Shown: piece by piece, positions 46,863 to 56,344 of the stretch
Layout of the letters: every line of letters starts with the position of its first letter
Position numbering within the stretch: the stretch's first letter is position 1
From: Acinetobacter ursingii DSM 16037 = CIP 107286
GTDB lineage: Bacteria > Pseudomonadota > Gammaproteobacteria > Pseudomonadales > Moraxellaceae
Direction: 5' to 3'
Length of the DNA stretch: 64,000 bases
Assembly: GCF_000368825.1 (NCBI RefSeq)
Contig: NZ_KB849710.1
Coordinates: 118,856 to 182,855 of the forward strand
Made by a program: the position numbers and the translations under genes
Notes under the pieces: model-generated
The model's database searches: none
What the model saw: the letters and a program-made list of their open reading frames with translations, nothing else
What the model was told of the DNA's origin: nothing

Positions 46863-47945
46863 TTAAACTTCCTGATGCTGGGCATCTGCCGCGGCATCAT
46901 GTTCATTCATCAAGGCTTCTTGTCGTGCTTTGCGTTCAGCACGTGCTTCTGCACTTAAGCGATTTTGTTCAGAGTCCCAGCCTTCATAGGCTTCAACAAT
47001 TTTCTGAACCAGTTGATGACGTACCACATCACGTGAATGAAAACGGGTAATGTGAATTTCTTTAATCGGTTCTAGTACACGTAAAGCATGCGCTAAACCA
47101 GATTGCTGTCCGCGTGGTAAATCGACTTGCGTGATATCGCCCGTGATGACAGCACGTGAACCAAAGCCTAAACGGGTGAGAAACATCTTCATCTGTTCAG
47201 GCGTAGTATTTTGCGCTTCATCTAAAATCACGAAAGAATGATTCAGTGTGCGACCACGCATATAAGCAAGTGGTGCGACTTCAATCACCTGACGTTCAAT
47301 CAACTTTGCAACTTTTTCAAAACCCAACATTTCGTATAAAGCATCATAAAGAGGACGCAAATATGGATCGATTTTTTGAGCTAAGTCACCTGGCAAGAAG
47401 CCGAGTTTTTCACCTGCTTCAACGGCAGGTCGAACAAGGAGGATACGCTGGATTTCATTGCGTTCCAGCATGTCGACAGCCGCAGCAACGGCAAGATAGG
47501 TTTTACCTGTTCCTGCTGGCCCGATTCCAAACGAAATGTCACTTTGTAAAATACGCTGCACATAACGCTTTTGGTTGGTACCACGAGGGTTAATACGACC
47601 TTTGGGAGTTTGTAGCCAGACATTATCCAGACCTGTATGTTCCTGTTCGGAATCATCCATAAGCTCTCGATCAGTCTGACTGCCCTGAATCATCAGGTGT
47701 AAGATATCGGCACTAATCTGGCTGGAAATTTCTGATTCATCGTAAAGACGCTGGAGCAGTGATTCTGCTCGTTCGACTGCATCAATGTCACCATCGATGT
47801 AGAACGCGTCACCACGATGAGTTATTTGTACATCTAAACGCTGTTCAATCTGCTTCAAGTGACCGTTGTATGCACCTAACATGCTTTTTAAACGGGTCAT
47901 TGAAACGCCGGGAAAAGTAACGGTACGTCGAATCGCTGCAGTCAA
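46863..47945 (-). CDS. ybeZ: PhoH-like NTPase YbeZ
   Basis: A 360-residue ATPase. Walker A GPAGTGKT lies at 142-149 and Walker B in HSFVILDEAQNT; an N-terminal KH-like RNA-binding region precedes the ATPase domain. It is a partner of YbeY in RNA metabolism. 40 nt after miaB, with a 78-nt gap to ybeY. Confidence 0.95.
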   Translation of the reverse strand: MTAAIRRTVTFPGVSMTRLKSMLGAYNGHLKQIEQRLDVQITHRGDAFYIDGDIDAVERAESLLQRLYDESEISSQISADILHLMIQGSQTDRELMDDSEQEHTGLDNVWLQTPKGRINPRGTNQKRYVQRILQSDISFGIGPAGTGKTYLAVAAAVDMLERNEIQRILLVRPAVEAGEKLGFLPGDLAQKIDPYLRPLYDALYEMLGFEKVAKLIERQVIEVAPLAYMRGRTLNHSFVILDEAQNTTPEQMKMFLTRLGFGSRAVITGDITQVDLPRGQQSGLAHALRVLEPIKEIHITRFHSRDVVRHQLVQKIVEAYEGWDSEQNRLSAEARAERKARQEALMNEHDAAADAQHQEV

Positions 47946-47985
47946 AGAGTTATCCTTTTTCTAGCCTTGTTCTAATACCCTTACA

Positions 47986-49437
47986 TTACGCCACGTCAGG
48001 CTCAAGATTCAAGAGTTCACCATAAACTAAATTCAAAGTTTTGATCTCGGTAATCTCAATCTCTGCGAAGCGTCCCACCCATGAAGGATCTCCGATAAAT
48101 GTAACCAGTCGTGTATTGTCCGCAGTCCCGACTAAAAGGTCTGGATTTTTCTCGGAAACATTTTCAATCAATACTCGTTGTACTGTACCTAACATGGCAT
48201 CAGTTTTACGGATACTAGACTGCTTGATCCAATGTTGAACTTTGCCTAAACGCTCTTTTTTGACTGTTTCGGATGTCGTATCTACTAGCTCAGCCGCGGG
48301 TGTCCCAGGGCGTTTTGAGTAGACAAAACTATAAGAATGATCGAAATCCAAATCTTTGATAAATTGATAAGTTTCTTCAAAATGTTCATCGGTTTCGCCC
48401 GGGAAGCCAATAATAAAATCGCTGGATAAATGCATGTCTGGGCGGATTTTACGGAGTTTTGCAATCTTCTCGATATACACATCAATGGTGTGGTTACGCT
48501 TCATCGCTTGTAACACGGCATTTGAGCCACTTTGTACAGGCAAATGCAAATGAGACACCATTTGTGGTAAGTCTCGGTAGCATTGAATCAGGTCATCAGA
48601 GAACTCAAGTGGATGCGAAGTGGTATAACGCAAACGTCCGATGCCCGGAATTTCTGAAACGAGTCGTAACAATTCAGGGAAGGTACAAATTCCACCTTCG
48701 AAAGTTTCACCACGATAGCCGTTGACGTTTTGGCCGAGCAATGAAATTTCACGGACCCCTTTTTCAGCCAATCCTGCGATTTCAGCCAATACATCATCCA
48801 AAGGACGTGACACTTCTTCGCCGCGTGTGTAAGGCACGACGCAGAACGAGCAGTATTTTGAACAACCTTCCATAATCGAAACAAACGCTTTAAAGCCTTC
48901 GACCCGTGGTTCAGGTAAAAAGTCAAACTTTTCGATATCTGGAAAAGAAATGTCTACTAGTTTGATTTTATCTTTTTTTGGTTTTTCGACCTGATCCTGA
49001 TGTTGATCCAGCATCTGTGGCAAGCGATGCAAAGTCTGTGGACCAAAGACCATATCGACATAGGGCGCACGTTTTTGAATGTTGTCGCCTTCCTGAGACG
49101 CAACACAGCCCCCAACCCCAATAATCAGGTCAGGATTATGTTCTTTAAGCTTGCGCCAGCGCCCTAACTCACTAAATACTTTTTCCTGAGCCTTTTCACG
49201 AATCGAGCAGGTATTCATTAGTAGAATATCGGCTTCTTTCGGATCTGTAGTTAGGACATAGCCATGAGAGTCGCCTAAAAGATCTGCCATACGATGACTG
49301 TCATACTCATTCATCTGACACCCTTGAGTTTCAATATACAATTTCTTGATTGAAACATCTTGGGTGTGCGCTGGCTGGGTGACAGTGTTTTCTGAGGCAG
49401 CTTTGTCACCATTAGGAATGAAAGTTTGAACCGTCAT
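47986..49437 (-). CDS. miaB: tRNA-2-methylthio-N6-isopentenyladenosine synthase MiaB
   Basis: A 483-residue radical-SAM methylthiotransferase that adds the 2-methylthio group to i6A37 in tRNAs. The N-terminal cluster cysteines are C40, C77 and C111 (in [18 protein letters not shown] and GGCVASQ) and the radical-SAM motif is C192xxxC196xxC199 in [15 protein letters not shown] domain ends the protein. The N-terminal 30 residues are longer than in E. coli. First gene of the operon. Confidence 0.96.
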   Translation of the reverse strand: MTVQTFIPNGDKAASENTVTQPAHTQDVSIKKLYIETQGCQMNEYDSHRMADLLGDSHGYVLTTDPKEADILLMNTCSIREKAQEKVFSELGRWRKLKEHNPDLIIGVGGCVASQEGDNIQKRAPYVDMVFGPQTLHRLPQMLDQHQDQVEKPKKDKIKLVDISFPDIEKFDFLPEPRVEGFKAFVSIMEGCSKYCSFCVVPYTRGEEVSRPLDDVLAEIAGLAEKGVREISLLGQNVNGYRGETFEGGICTFPELLRLVSEIPGIGRLRYTTSHPLEFSDDLIQCYRDLPQMVSHLHLPVQSGSNAVLQAMKRNHTIDVYIEKIAKLRKIRPDMHLSSDFIIGFPGETDEHFEETYQFIKDLDFDHSYSFVYSKRPGTPAAELVDTTSETVKKERLGKVQHWIKQSSIRKTDAMLGTVQRVLIENVSEKNPDLLVGTADNTRLVTFIGDPSWVGRFAEIEITEIKTLNLVYGELLNLEPDVA

Positions 49438-49738
49438 GTAGGCTCCTAAATAAAGTAAACCGGTCTATCGGGATTTGATCCGACGAAAGCGCGCAATTGT
49501 AGCAGTATTTGCGGCAAAGATCGCGAAATAAATGAAGTGGCTAAACATTGAGCTTCAGATCAAGATATTTTGCAGACTGTGATAAGTAAGTGATTCGCTA
49601 ATATGGTTGATTTTTCAATTAAAAAAATGTGAATATTACTGTTGCTGAATCAGCAGTTTACATAACACAACAGTAGCGGGCGTCAAGAGTAATTACACTA
49701 GCAGAGCGCAGAAGTGATTGGGGTTTAAAAAAGCGTCT
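49438..49738. other. Divergent intergenic region of miaB and slt
   Basis: About 300 nt that should contain both promoters. A short GCTGAATCAGC repeat at about 49643-49653 is the only symmetric element seen; no confident hexamer pair was found. Confidence 0.4.
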
Positions 49739-51724
49739 ATGGCATGGAAAAAAAAGAGTAAATTTTCAGTGGCAGTTTTCTTTAAAAATAAATGGATTTA
49801 TACCAGTGCGATCAGTGTCTTAACATCACTTTCAGCATCTGTGGCTTTTGCTGCTGAGGAACAATTTAACGATGCATTACGTGCCGCCAATGCAGGCGAT
49901 TTAACTGCGCTCGATCAATACCAATTTTCCATGCAAAATGATGTGCTAGGTTATTATCCAGAATATTGGAAACTTAACACTGATTTAGGATTGCAGCCTG
50001 CCACCACCATTATTAATTTTGCCAAGCGTTATCCTAACTCTGCGATGGCTGAAAAATTATCGGCAGATTATGTCGAAGAAAAAGTTAAACAAGGAGATTT
50101 GGTAACTGCTCAACCTGTATTGCCGTATGTAACCAATCCAGATCGTGCTGAAAGCTGTGCTGTGGCACAAGTTCGCGCCAGTTCAGGTGATCCACTGGTA
50201 TTTGCTGAATATAAAGATGTCTGGCTCACCACCAATAGCCAACCAGAGTCCTGTAATGGATTGGGGCGGATGATGCAATCCAGCCCACTGATGTCTGCGC
50301 AGGATAAACAACAACGTTTGTGGGGGCAGTTACGAGCAGGCCAATCTGGACTGGCTCTGTCCACTGCGCAGACTTTAGGCATGAGTTTATCTCTTGCGCA
50401 GTTGAATCAGATTCAATCCAATCCACTGAATTATTTATGGTCTGCGCCTAAAACTTCCCAGACCGATTATGCGTATCTAATTTTTGCTTTAGGTCGTTTG
50501 GCAGATAGTGATTTAACTTCAGCATTGGGCAATGTAAAGCGGGTTGCAGAAGGCACACCGCCCGATGTTCAAAAATATTTATATCGCACGGTGGGTTACA
50601 TCGGCGGTACCACAGTCATGAAAAATAACTTTAATCGTGAAGTTTTAAATAGTTTTGATTTAAGTTATGGCTATCCCTTCAGTCCAGAAGAAGCGGAAGT
50701 GTATGCGCGCCAAGCCATCCGCTTTGGTTCATGGGAAAGTGTGATTCGTGCCATTGATGGCATGTCGGTCAGTCAAAAGCAAGAAGATCGTTGGCAATAT
50801 TGGTTAGCGCGTGCTTTAGAACAGCGCAATGATCGGCAGGCAAAACAGCAAGCGCAGCAGATTTATCAAAAATTGGCTCAGTCAGGTGATGACTATCATA
50901 ATTTGTTGGCGCGGGATCATTTGGGGAAAAAATACAATGATATTCCAGTTTACACCCAAGCGACCAATAATGATTTACAACGATTGAATCAAGATATTCA
51001 TTTTAGACGTGCTTTTACTTTGCGCAATGTCAACGCGCCTGATAACTATGTTAATCGTGAATGGAACTGGGCAGTACGTCAGGCTTACTTAAAACAAGAT
51101 GATGGTTTATTGCTGGCTGCTGCGCAACGTGCCAGTGAAATGGGTTGGTATGATCGTGCAATTTATGCGGCAGACCGTACGGTCAATAAACATAATTATG
51201 CCTATCGTTATGTGATGCCCCATCAAGTCACGGTGGTGAATCATAGTCAAAATGCAGGAATTGATCCTGCGTGGGCTTATGGTTTAATGCGTCAGGAAAG
51301 TCGCTTTGTAACCTCTGCACGTTCGCATGTCGGGGCAGGTGGGCTCATGCAAATTATGCCTGATACAGCAAAACTGATTGCCCGACAAATGGGTGAGACT
51401 TACAATCCTGCTGCTTTGACTGACATGAACACCAATGTGCGTTATGGAACATTTTATTTATCCATGATTCAGGGGCAATTAAGTGGTAATCCGGTGCTGG
51501 CAACCGCAGGATATAACGCTGGGCCAAATCGTGCCCGTCGCTGGCAGCCTGATTTTCAAGCTTTGTCAGCCGATCAATACACGGAAAGTATTCCATTACT
51601 TGAAACACGAGATTATGTAAAGCATGTTATGACCAATGCTGCACATTATGGTGTTCTGTTGGGGCGGGGGCCTCAATCGATAGAACAACGCATGCTTCCC
51701 ATTCCTGTTCGTAGCACACCTTAA
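49739..51724 (+). CDS. slt: Soluble lytic murein transglycosylase (Slt70-like)
   Basis: A 661-residue exported lytic transglycosylase that cleaves peptidoglycan with 1,6-anhydro-muramic acid formation. A signal peptide ends near SASVAFA-AEEQ; a long superhelical alpha domain (about 35-470) is followed by the SLT domain with the catalytic E520 in GLMRQESRF, plus GAGGLMQIMP and AGYNAGPNRA. Start: ATG 49739 (MAWKKKSKF); a TTG seven codons upstream is possible. Confidence 0.93.
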   Translation: MAWKKKSKFSVAVFFKNKWIYTSAISVLTSLSASVAFAAEEQFNDALRAANAGDLTALDQYQFSMQNDVLGYYPEYWKLNTDLGLQPATTIINFAKRYPNSAMAEKLSADYVEEKVKQGDLVTAQPVLPYVTNPDRAESCAVAQVRASSGDPLVFAEYKDVWLTTNSQPESCNGLGRMMQSSPLMSAQDKQQRLWGQLRAGQSGLALSTAQTLGMSLSLAQLNQIQSNPLNYLWSAPKTSQTDYAYLIFALGRLADSDLTSALGNVKRVAEGTPPDVQKYLYRTVGYIGGTTVMKNNFNREVLNSFDLSYGYPFSPEEAEVYARQAIRFGSWESVIRAIDGMSVSQKQEDRWQYWLARALEQRNDRQAKQQAQQIYQKLAQSGDDYHNLLARDHLGKKYNDIPVYTQATNNDLQRLNQDIHFRRAFTLRNVNAPDNYVNREWNWAVRQAYLKQDDGLLLAAAQRASEMGWYDRAIYAADRTVNKHNYAYRYVMPHQVTVVNHSQNAGIDPAWAYGLMRQESRFVTSARSHVGAGGLMQIMPDTAKLIARQMGETYNPAALTDMNTNVRYGTFYLSMIQGQLSGNPVLATAGYNAGPNRARRWQPDFQALSADQYTESIPLLETRDYVKHVMTNAAHYGVLLGRGPQSIEQRMLPIPVRSTP

Positions 51725-51768
51725 AACAGGATGGGGCTTCTTATGATAACGGTTAAGTTTTTAGTTCG

Positions 51769-52431
51769 ATGAAAAAGAAAAGTTTTACATACCATTGTCT
51801 TTCATGGTTGACGGGATGCGTATTATGGGTAAATGTTGTTTTATTTGCTCCGAATTTATATGCCGAATCACCACGCTTACAAGGCTATGTCATGCAAATT
51901 CAAATGACACCTGCGGTATGTGCGCTAGATTCTTCGCGGCAAAAACAGCGTAAATGTCTGGAAGGATATTCCCTAACCATTACAGGCTTGCTGCCTGAAA
52001 CCAGTCATTCGAGTTGTGAAACTACTTCTGCTCCTACATTATCACCATTACAAGCCAAAGTTGTGGCACGTGTCATGCCTGATGAAAATGCTCGCGCACA
52101 ATTATGGCGTAGTATTGGCGGTTGTATTCCTATGTCCGCCAGTCAGTATTTCCGAATGATTATTAATTATGCAGAGCGTTTGAAAATTCCTGCGGATTTA
52201 ACCAGTGGAATCAATAAGGAAATTCAGAAAAATAATCTACAACAACAGTTTGTTCGCTTAAATCCTTCTTTACCTGCCAATGGTATTCGATTGAGTTGTG
52301 AATCTTCACGTTCAGAACAGATTTTGACAGAAGTTCAGGTCTGTTATCAGGTCAATGGAACCTATAAGCAATGTTCTAGTCATGTGGTGTCCAATTGTCC
52401 AAATGAGTTCACAATTAAAGGTAGTTATTAA
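51769..52431 (+). CDS. Exported RNase T2-fold protein lacking catalytic residues
   Basis: A 220-residue exported protein (signal peptide ending near LYAESPR) that follows the RNase T2/RNase I layout: YVMQIQMTPAVC (strand 1, with the first Cys), the CAS I region YSLTITGLLPE, the CAS II region QLWRSIGGC, YFRMIINYAERLKIP and the C-terminal EVQVCYQ with paired cysteines. The active-site residues are gone: the CAS I histidine is T72 and its tryptophan L75; in CAS II, Glu, Lys and His are L112, S115 and I116. It cannot work as a T2 RNase by the known mechanism. It follows slt by 44 nt. Family assignment is by pattern and should be checked by structure prediction. Confidence 0.6.
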   Translation: MKKKSFTYHCLSWLTGCVLWVNVVLFAPNLYAESPRLQGYVMQIQMTPAVCALDSSRQKQRKCLEGYSLTITGLLPETSHSSCETTSAPTLSPLQAKVVARVMPDENARAQLWRSIGGCIPMSASQYFRMIINYAERLKIPADLTSGINKEIQKNNLQQQFVRLNPSLPANGIRLSCESSRSEQILTEVQVCYQVNGTYKQCSSHVVSNCPNEFTIKGSY

Positions 52432-52600
52432 TCACTTGGTCGCAATTGATTTGTATTTTCTATCAGACTTTTGTTGAAATTCATTCTCTTTTAAATGCAT
52501 CTCTTGTGGGTTTGGAGTACAATCTTTGCCGTTTATGATTATTAGATTAAATAGACTATCTGTTTAATCATCTTAACGATCCTCAATTGGAGATAATTAC

Positions 52601-53587
52601 ATGAAGCAACCCGTTCGTGTTGCCGTTACTGGCGCTGCAGGTCAAATTGGTTATAGCTTGTTATTCCGTATCGCAAGCGGTGAAATGTTAGGCAAAGATC
52701 AACCAGTGATTTTGCAATTGCTTGAAATTCCAGTTGAGAAAGCTCAACAAGCGCTTAAAGGCGTAATGATGGAACTTGACGACTGTGCTTTCCCATTGTT
52801 GGCTGGCATGATCGGTACTGATGATCCTAAAGTTGCGTTTAAAGATGCAGACTACGCATTGTTGGTAGGTTCTCGTCCACGTGGTCCTGGTATGGAGCGT
52901 GCTGACTTGTTGAAAGTGAACGGTGAAATCTTCATCGGTCAAGGTCAAGCGCTTAATGAAGTAGCAAGCCGTGACGTGAAAGTATTGGTTGTGGGTAACC
53001 CAGCAAACACCAATGCTTACATCGCAATGAAATCTGCTCCAGATCTTCCAGCGAAAAACTTTACTGCAATGCTACGTCTTGATCACAATCGTGCTTTGAC
53101 TCAAATTGCGCAAAAAGCAGGTGTTGCGGTTGCTGATATCAAAAACCTTACAGTTTGGGGTAACCATTCTCCAACCATGTATGCGGACTACCGTTTTGCA
53201 ACTGCAAATGGCGTAAACTTAAAAGACAAAATCAATGATGCTGACTGGAATGCGAACGTATTCCTTCCGACTGTTGGTAAACGTGGCGCTGCGATCATCG
53301 AAGCGCGTGGTTTGTCTTCTGCTGCTTCTGCTGCAAATGCTGCAATCGACCATATGCGTGATTGGGCTTTGGGTACAAACGGTGAGTGGGTAACGATGGG
53401 TATTCCTTCTGACGGTTCTTATGGTATTCCAGAAGGCGTTATTTATGGTGTGCCTGTTACTTGTGAAAATGGCGAATACAAACGTGTTGAAGGTCTTGAA
53501 ATTGACGCATTCAGCCGTGAACGTATGGACAAAACACTTCAAGAACTTGAAGAAGAACGTGCTGCAATTGCAGACATGTTAAAATAA
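52601..53587 (+). CDS. mdh: Malate dehydrogenase
   Basis: A 328-residue NAD-dependent enzyme of the TCA cycle, of the cytosolic/bacterial type 2 (long) form. The NAD-binding motif is [20 protein letters not shown], with the substrate arginines in [14 protein letters not shown] and the active-site histidine in [12 protein letters not shown] (about 188). Codon use is biased as for highly expressed genes. A U-rich terminator follows. Confidence 0.97.
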   Translation: MKQPVRVAVTGAAGQIGYSLLFRIASGEMLGKDQPVILQLLEIPVEKAQQALKGVMMELDDCAFPLLAGMIGTDDPKVAFKDADYALLVGSRPRGPGMERADLLKVNGEIFIGQGQALNEVASRDVKVLVVGNPANTNAYIAMKSAPDLPAKNFTAMLRLDHNRALTQIAQKAGVAVADIKNLTVWGNHSPTMYADYRFATANGVNLKDKINDADWNANVFLPTVGKRGAAIIEARGLSSAASAANAAIDHMRDWALGTNGEWVTMGIPSDGSYGIPEGVIYGVPVTCENGEYKRVEGLEIDAFSRERMDKTLQELEEERAAIADMLK

Positions 53588-53610
53588 TTAAAAACGATTT
53601 CTAATCGTCA

Positions 53611-53640
53611 AAAAGCATTCCTTAAAGGGGTGCTTTTTTT
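53611..53640 (+). terminator. Terminator of mdh
   Basis: AAAAGCATTCC (53611-53621) pairs with GGGGTGCTTTT (53627-53637) through two G-T pairs, followed by T. Confidence 0.9.
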
Positions 53641-53706
53641 ATGATCTTGTTTTTTGCATAATGATGATTTAAAACAAAAAATAACAAGAAGATTAAACGG
53701 ATATAG

Positions 53707-53772
53707 ATGACAAAACAGCGTATTGTGGTTAACGTGAAGCTTAACTTAGGTCAGTTGATTCATGGAGAATAA
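53707..53772 (+). CDS. Possible 21-residue leader ORF before the DUF2789 gene
   Basis: ATG at 53707, 21 codons starting MTKQRIVVNVKLNLGQLIHG, stop 2 nt before the next ATG. There is no good ribosome binding site. The tight spacing to the following start would allow coupling, but this may be chance. Confidence 0.2.
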   Translation: MTKQRIVVNVKLNLGQLIHGE

Positions 53773-53774
53773 CA

Positions 53775-54023
53775 ATGTTCGAACAACAACCCACTTTAGA
53801 ATTATTATTTGAGCAGCTTGGATTGGATGCCAGTGAAAGTGCGATGGATCAATTCATTAAAGAACATCAACTTTCGGCAGATGTAGAGCTGCATGATGCA
53901 GAATTCTGGAGCGAAGGACAGCGTCAGTTTTTACAAAGCCACATTGATAAAGATGATGACTGGGCGATTGTCATTGATGAACTCAATCAACAGTTACATA
54001 TCGATAGTAATCCTAAAGCCTAA
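53775..54023 (+). CDS. DUF2789 domain protein
   Basis: An 82-residue acidic protein. The pattern PTLELLFEQLGLDASESAMD, LHDAEFWSEGQRQFLQ and DWAIVIDELNQQLH is that of DUF2789, a small helical family of unknown function. GGAGAA precedes the ATG. The stop codon lies in the loop of a perfect hairpin. Confidence 0.85.
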   Translation: MFEQQPTLELLFEQLGLDASESAMDQFIKEHQLSADVELHDAEFWSEGQRQFLQSHIDKDDDWAIVIDELNQQLHIDSNPKA

Positions 54024-54033
54024 GCTTTAGGAT
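54010..54033. terminator. Perfect 10-bp hairpin spanning the DUF2789 stop
   Basis: ATCCTAAAGC (54010-54019) pairs with GCTTTAGGAT (54024-54033) and the loop contains the TAA stop. There is no clear T-run on either side, so termination efficiency is unclear. Confidence 0.5.
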
Positions 54034-54045
54034 CCATGATTCATT

Positions 54046-54582
54046 TTAATGTGTTTTTGAACGAATTAGTGTTTTAAACCAATCGTGTTGATGCAATTGA
54101 GTAAAAGCTGAATGATGTTGCATTAACTCCAGATCAAACTCAGTGCACTGGCTATATTTTTCTAGCCAATGGCGCGCCAGTGCATACTCGGCTTTAACCG
54201 CAGACGCATAAGCCAAAAAGAACAACACATCACCATGTTGTAAATGCGCCAAAGGTTTTAAAATTTGCTGAGTGATGGTGGCAAATTTTGCTTCACGATT
54301 CAGCTCATAATACATCATATAGGCTTTGGCCAATTGTAAAGACAAATCTATATAAAGCGACATAGGCATTTCATCAAATTCAACGCGGGATGTCTCTAAA
54401 ATCGCAATCGCTTCATGTAAAAAGTGCACACGTTCCTGACGGTTGCGACTGATTTCAACCAATTGTAAACGTAAATCCCCACGTTCCAGTGCAAGTTCAG
54501 GTGTATTGCCCGCAAGGTAGTGTTGATCAGTTTCTCCGATGCGCTCAACAATCATTTTGCTTGTATCTAGCATGTGGTTCAT
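54046..54582 (-). CDS. Conserved hypothetical alpha-helical protein
   Basis: A 178-residue soluble protein, almost all helix, with stretches such as LQLVEISRNRQERVHFLHEA and LFFLAYASAVKAEYALARHW that resemble TPR helices. No family recognised with confidence. No signal peptide. Convergent with the DUF2789 gene; 116 nt downstream of the 2OG oxygenase gene on the same strand. Confidence 0.7.
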   Translation of the reverse strand: MNHMLDTSKMIVERIGETDQHYLAGNTPELALERGDLRLQLVEISRNRQERVHFLHEAIAILETSRVEFDEMPMSLYIDLSLQLAKAYMMYYELNREAKFATITQQILKPLAHLQHGDVLFFLAYASAVKAEYALARHWLEKYSQCTEFDLELMQHHSAFTQLHQHDWFKTLIRSKTH

Positions 54583-54698
54583 CCTCTGGGTTTATCGTCA
54601 TTATATGAGGCTATTCGGCGATTTTAAAAGTGTACAAGGGTGAAACGCAGTGTTGCAGCTTTGATGGCATATTTCCAGATCACTATTTATCCAGATGA

Positions 54699-55310
54699 CT
54701 ATTTAGAAGACCAAATGGAGTTGCCACTGCGTAGCCATGCTGTAATGGAAAGTCTCTGCCGCTTAGAACTTAATACTTCGTGTAATAAATCGCTTTGAAA
54801 AATCACCAGACGATTAGGTTCAGGTTCAATAATATGCCATTGCTCATTTTTATCTTGTAAGCGCAGTTGTCCGCCCCAATCGGGTTGCCATTCTGGATGT
54901 AAATAATAAACGGCTGAAATCATTCGATCATTTTTTTGTTGAGGATTATCGCGATGTAAGGCATAAAACTCGCCCGCATTATAACAAGCAAAATGCGCTT
55001 CAATAGATTGAATCCCAAGAAAAAAAGCACGATTAAATGCCCGTGAAAAATTTTGGAGCAAGTCGATATGCTGTTGCGCAATCTTTAATTTTTCATCAAT
55101 CCAGAGAATATGGTCACTACGAATTTTACTGACGATACCATTTTGAATGGCAGCTTCGCGAAACTGATTTAAATTGAATAGACATTCATCTAGCAATTGA
55201 CTGGTAAATGGCGCTGAATGTGTTTGGTTGACGATAGCAAAGCCATGCTGGTCTAAATCATCCAGAATTTGTTCGATGTCATGCTGAATCGATTCAGAAA
55301 TTTGCTGCAT
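54699..55310 (-). CDS. 2OG-Fe(II) oxygenase superfamily protein
   Basis: A 203-residue enzyme from the ATG at 55310. The iron triad is visible as H119 and D121 (ALHRDNP) and H177 (LLHEV), with R186 for 2-oxoglutarate (RQRLSITAWL), as in prolyl-hydroxylase-like proteins. The substrate could be a protein or a small molecule. A frame extension of four codons from a TTG at 55322 is less likely. Confidence 0.87.
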   Translation of the reverse strand: MQQISESIQHDIEQILDDLDQHGFAIVNQTHSAPFTSQLLDECLFNLNQFREAAIQNGIVSKIRSDHILWIDEKLKIAQQHIDLLQNFSRAFNRAFFLGIQSIEAHFACYNAGEFYALHRDNPQQKNDRMISAVYYLHPEWQPDWGGQLRLQDKNEQWHIIEPEPNRLVIFQSDLLHEVLSSKRQRLSITAWLRSGNSIWSSK

Positions 55311-55450
55311 TTTGCCTCTCAATCATCAAATAAACCCATCAAAGAAAACCTATCCAGCGTGAGCTTTCGCTATTCTAAAACAACTCATGCACACGTAACT
55401 GCTTTTTTTCATGTTAAAATACACGTTAATCTGAGGAATTAATGTAAAAA

Positions 55451-56308
55451 ATGAATTACCGTCACCATTTCCATGCGGGCAACTTTGCTGATGTCATGAA
55501 GCATGTACTCTTGCTTCAATTGTTAACACGTTTAAACGCGAAAGATAAGCCTTATCGTTATATTGATACGCATGCTGGTGCGGGAAAATATGATTTATCT
55601 CTGGCACCTGCACAAAAATCAGGTGAGTTTTTAACGGGTATTCATCGACTGGTTCAACTGGGAGATATGGAAAAACGTCAGGCTCCTGAGGGCGTACAAC
55701 AATATCTCAAACTGGTTGAAAATATCCGCGCTGAACAAGGTAAGGGAACTTATCCTGGATCGCCGTGGTTTGCCCTGCAAGCGATGCGTGAGATAGATAA
55801 AGCCACTGTTTTTGAAATGCAACGCGATGTCTTCCAACAACTTCGTCAAAATATTCGCGATAAACGCATGGGTTTGCATGAGCGTGATGCTTATGAGGGT
55901 TTACTTGGTGTGATTCCGCCAAAAGAGAAACGTGGTTTGGTCATGATCGATCCGCCTTATGAGTTGGAGCGTAAGGACTTTCCACAATTGGTTGAGCTTT
56001 TGCAAAATGCCTATAAAAAATGGCCAACAGGCGTATTTGCTGTTTGGTATCCGATTAAGGATCGCGCCATGATTGAGCGTTTTGAAAAGAAAATGATGAA
56101 AACGGGCATTCGCCGTCAGCTCATTTGTGAGATTTGTGTTTGGCCCGATGATACGCCAGTAGGTTTAAATGGTTGTGGTTTATTGGTGATTAATCCACCT
56201 TGGCAATTTTCAGAAGATGCCGATCAGGCCTTACAATGGTTATTTCCACATTTGCGTATGCAGGAAAATGGCGGTCATGCCGCAGTTCGCTGGCTTGTAG
56301 GTGAGTAA
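55451..56308 (+). CDS. rlmJ: 23S rRNA (adenine-2030-N6)-methyltransferase RlmJ
   Basis: A 285-residue methyltransferase. The N-terminus NYRHHFHAGNFADVMKH is the RlmJ signature, the SAM-binding motif is in DTHAGAGKYDL and the catalytic DPPY is at 167-170. It methylates A2030 of 23S rRNA. Monocistronic or joined with pssA downstream (36 nt). Confidence 0.95.
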   Translation: MNYRHHFHAGNFADVMKHVLLLQLLTRLNAKDKPYRYIDTHAGAGKYDLSLAPAQKSGEFLTGIHRLVQLGDMEKRQAPEGVQQYLKLVENIRAEQGKGTYPGSPWFALQAMREIDKATVFEMQRDVFQQLRQNIRDKRMGLHERDAYEGLLGVIPPKEKRGLVMIDPPYELERKDFPQLVELLQNAYKKWPTGVFAVWYPIKDRAMIERFEKKMMKTGIRRQLICEICVWPDDTPVGLNGCGLLVINPPWQFSEDADQALQWLFPHLRMQENGGHAAVRWLVGE

Positions 56309-56344
56309 AACTTATCATTCAAAGCATATTTGAGATCAACAACA

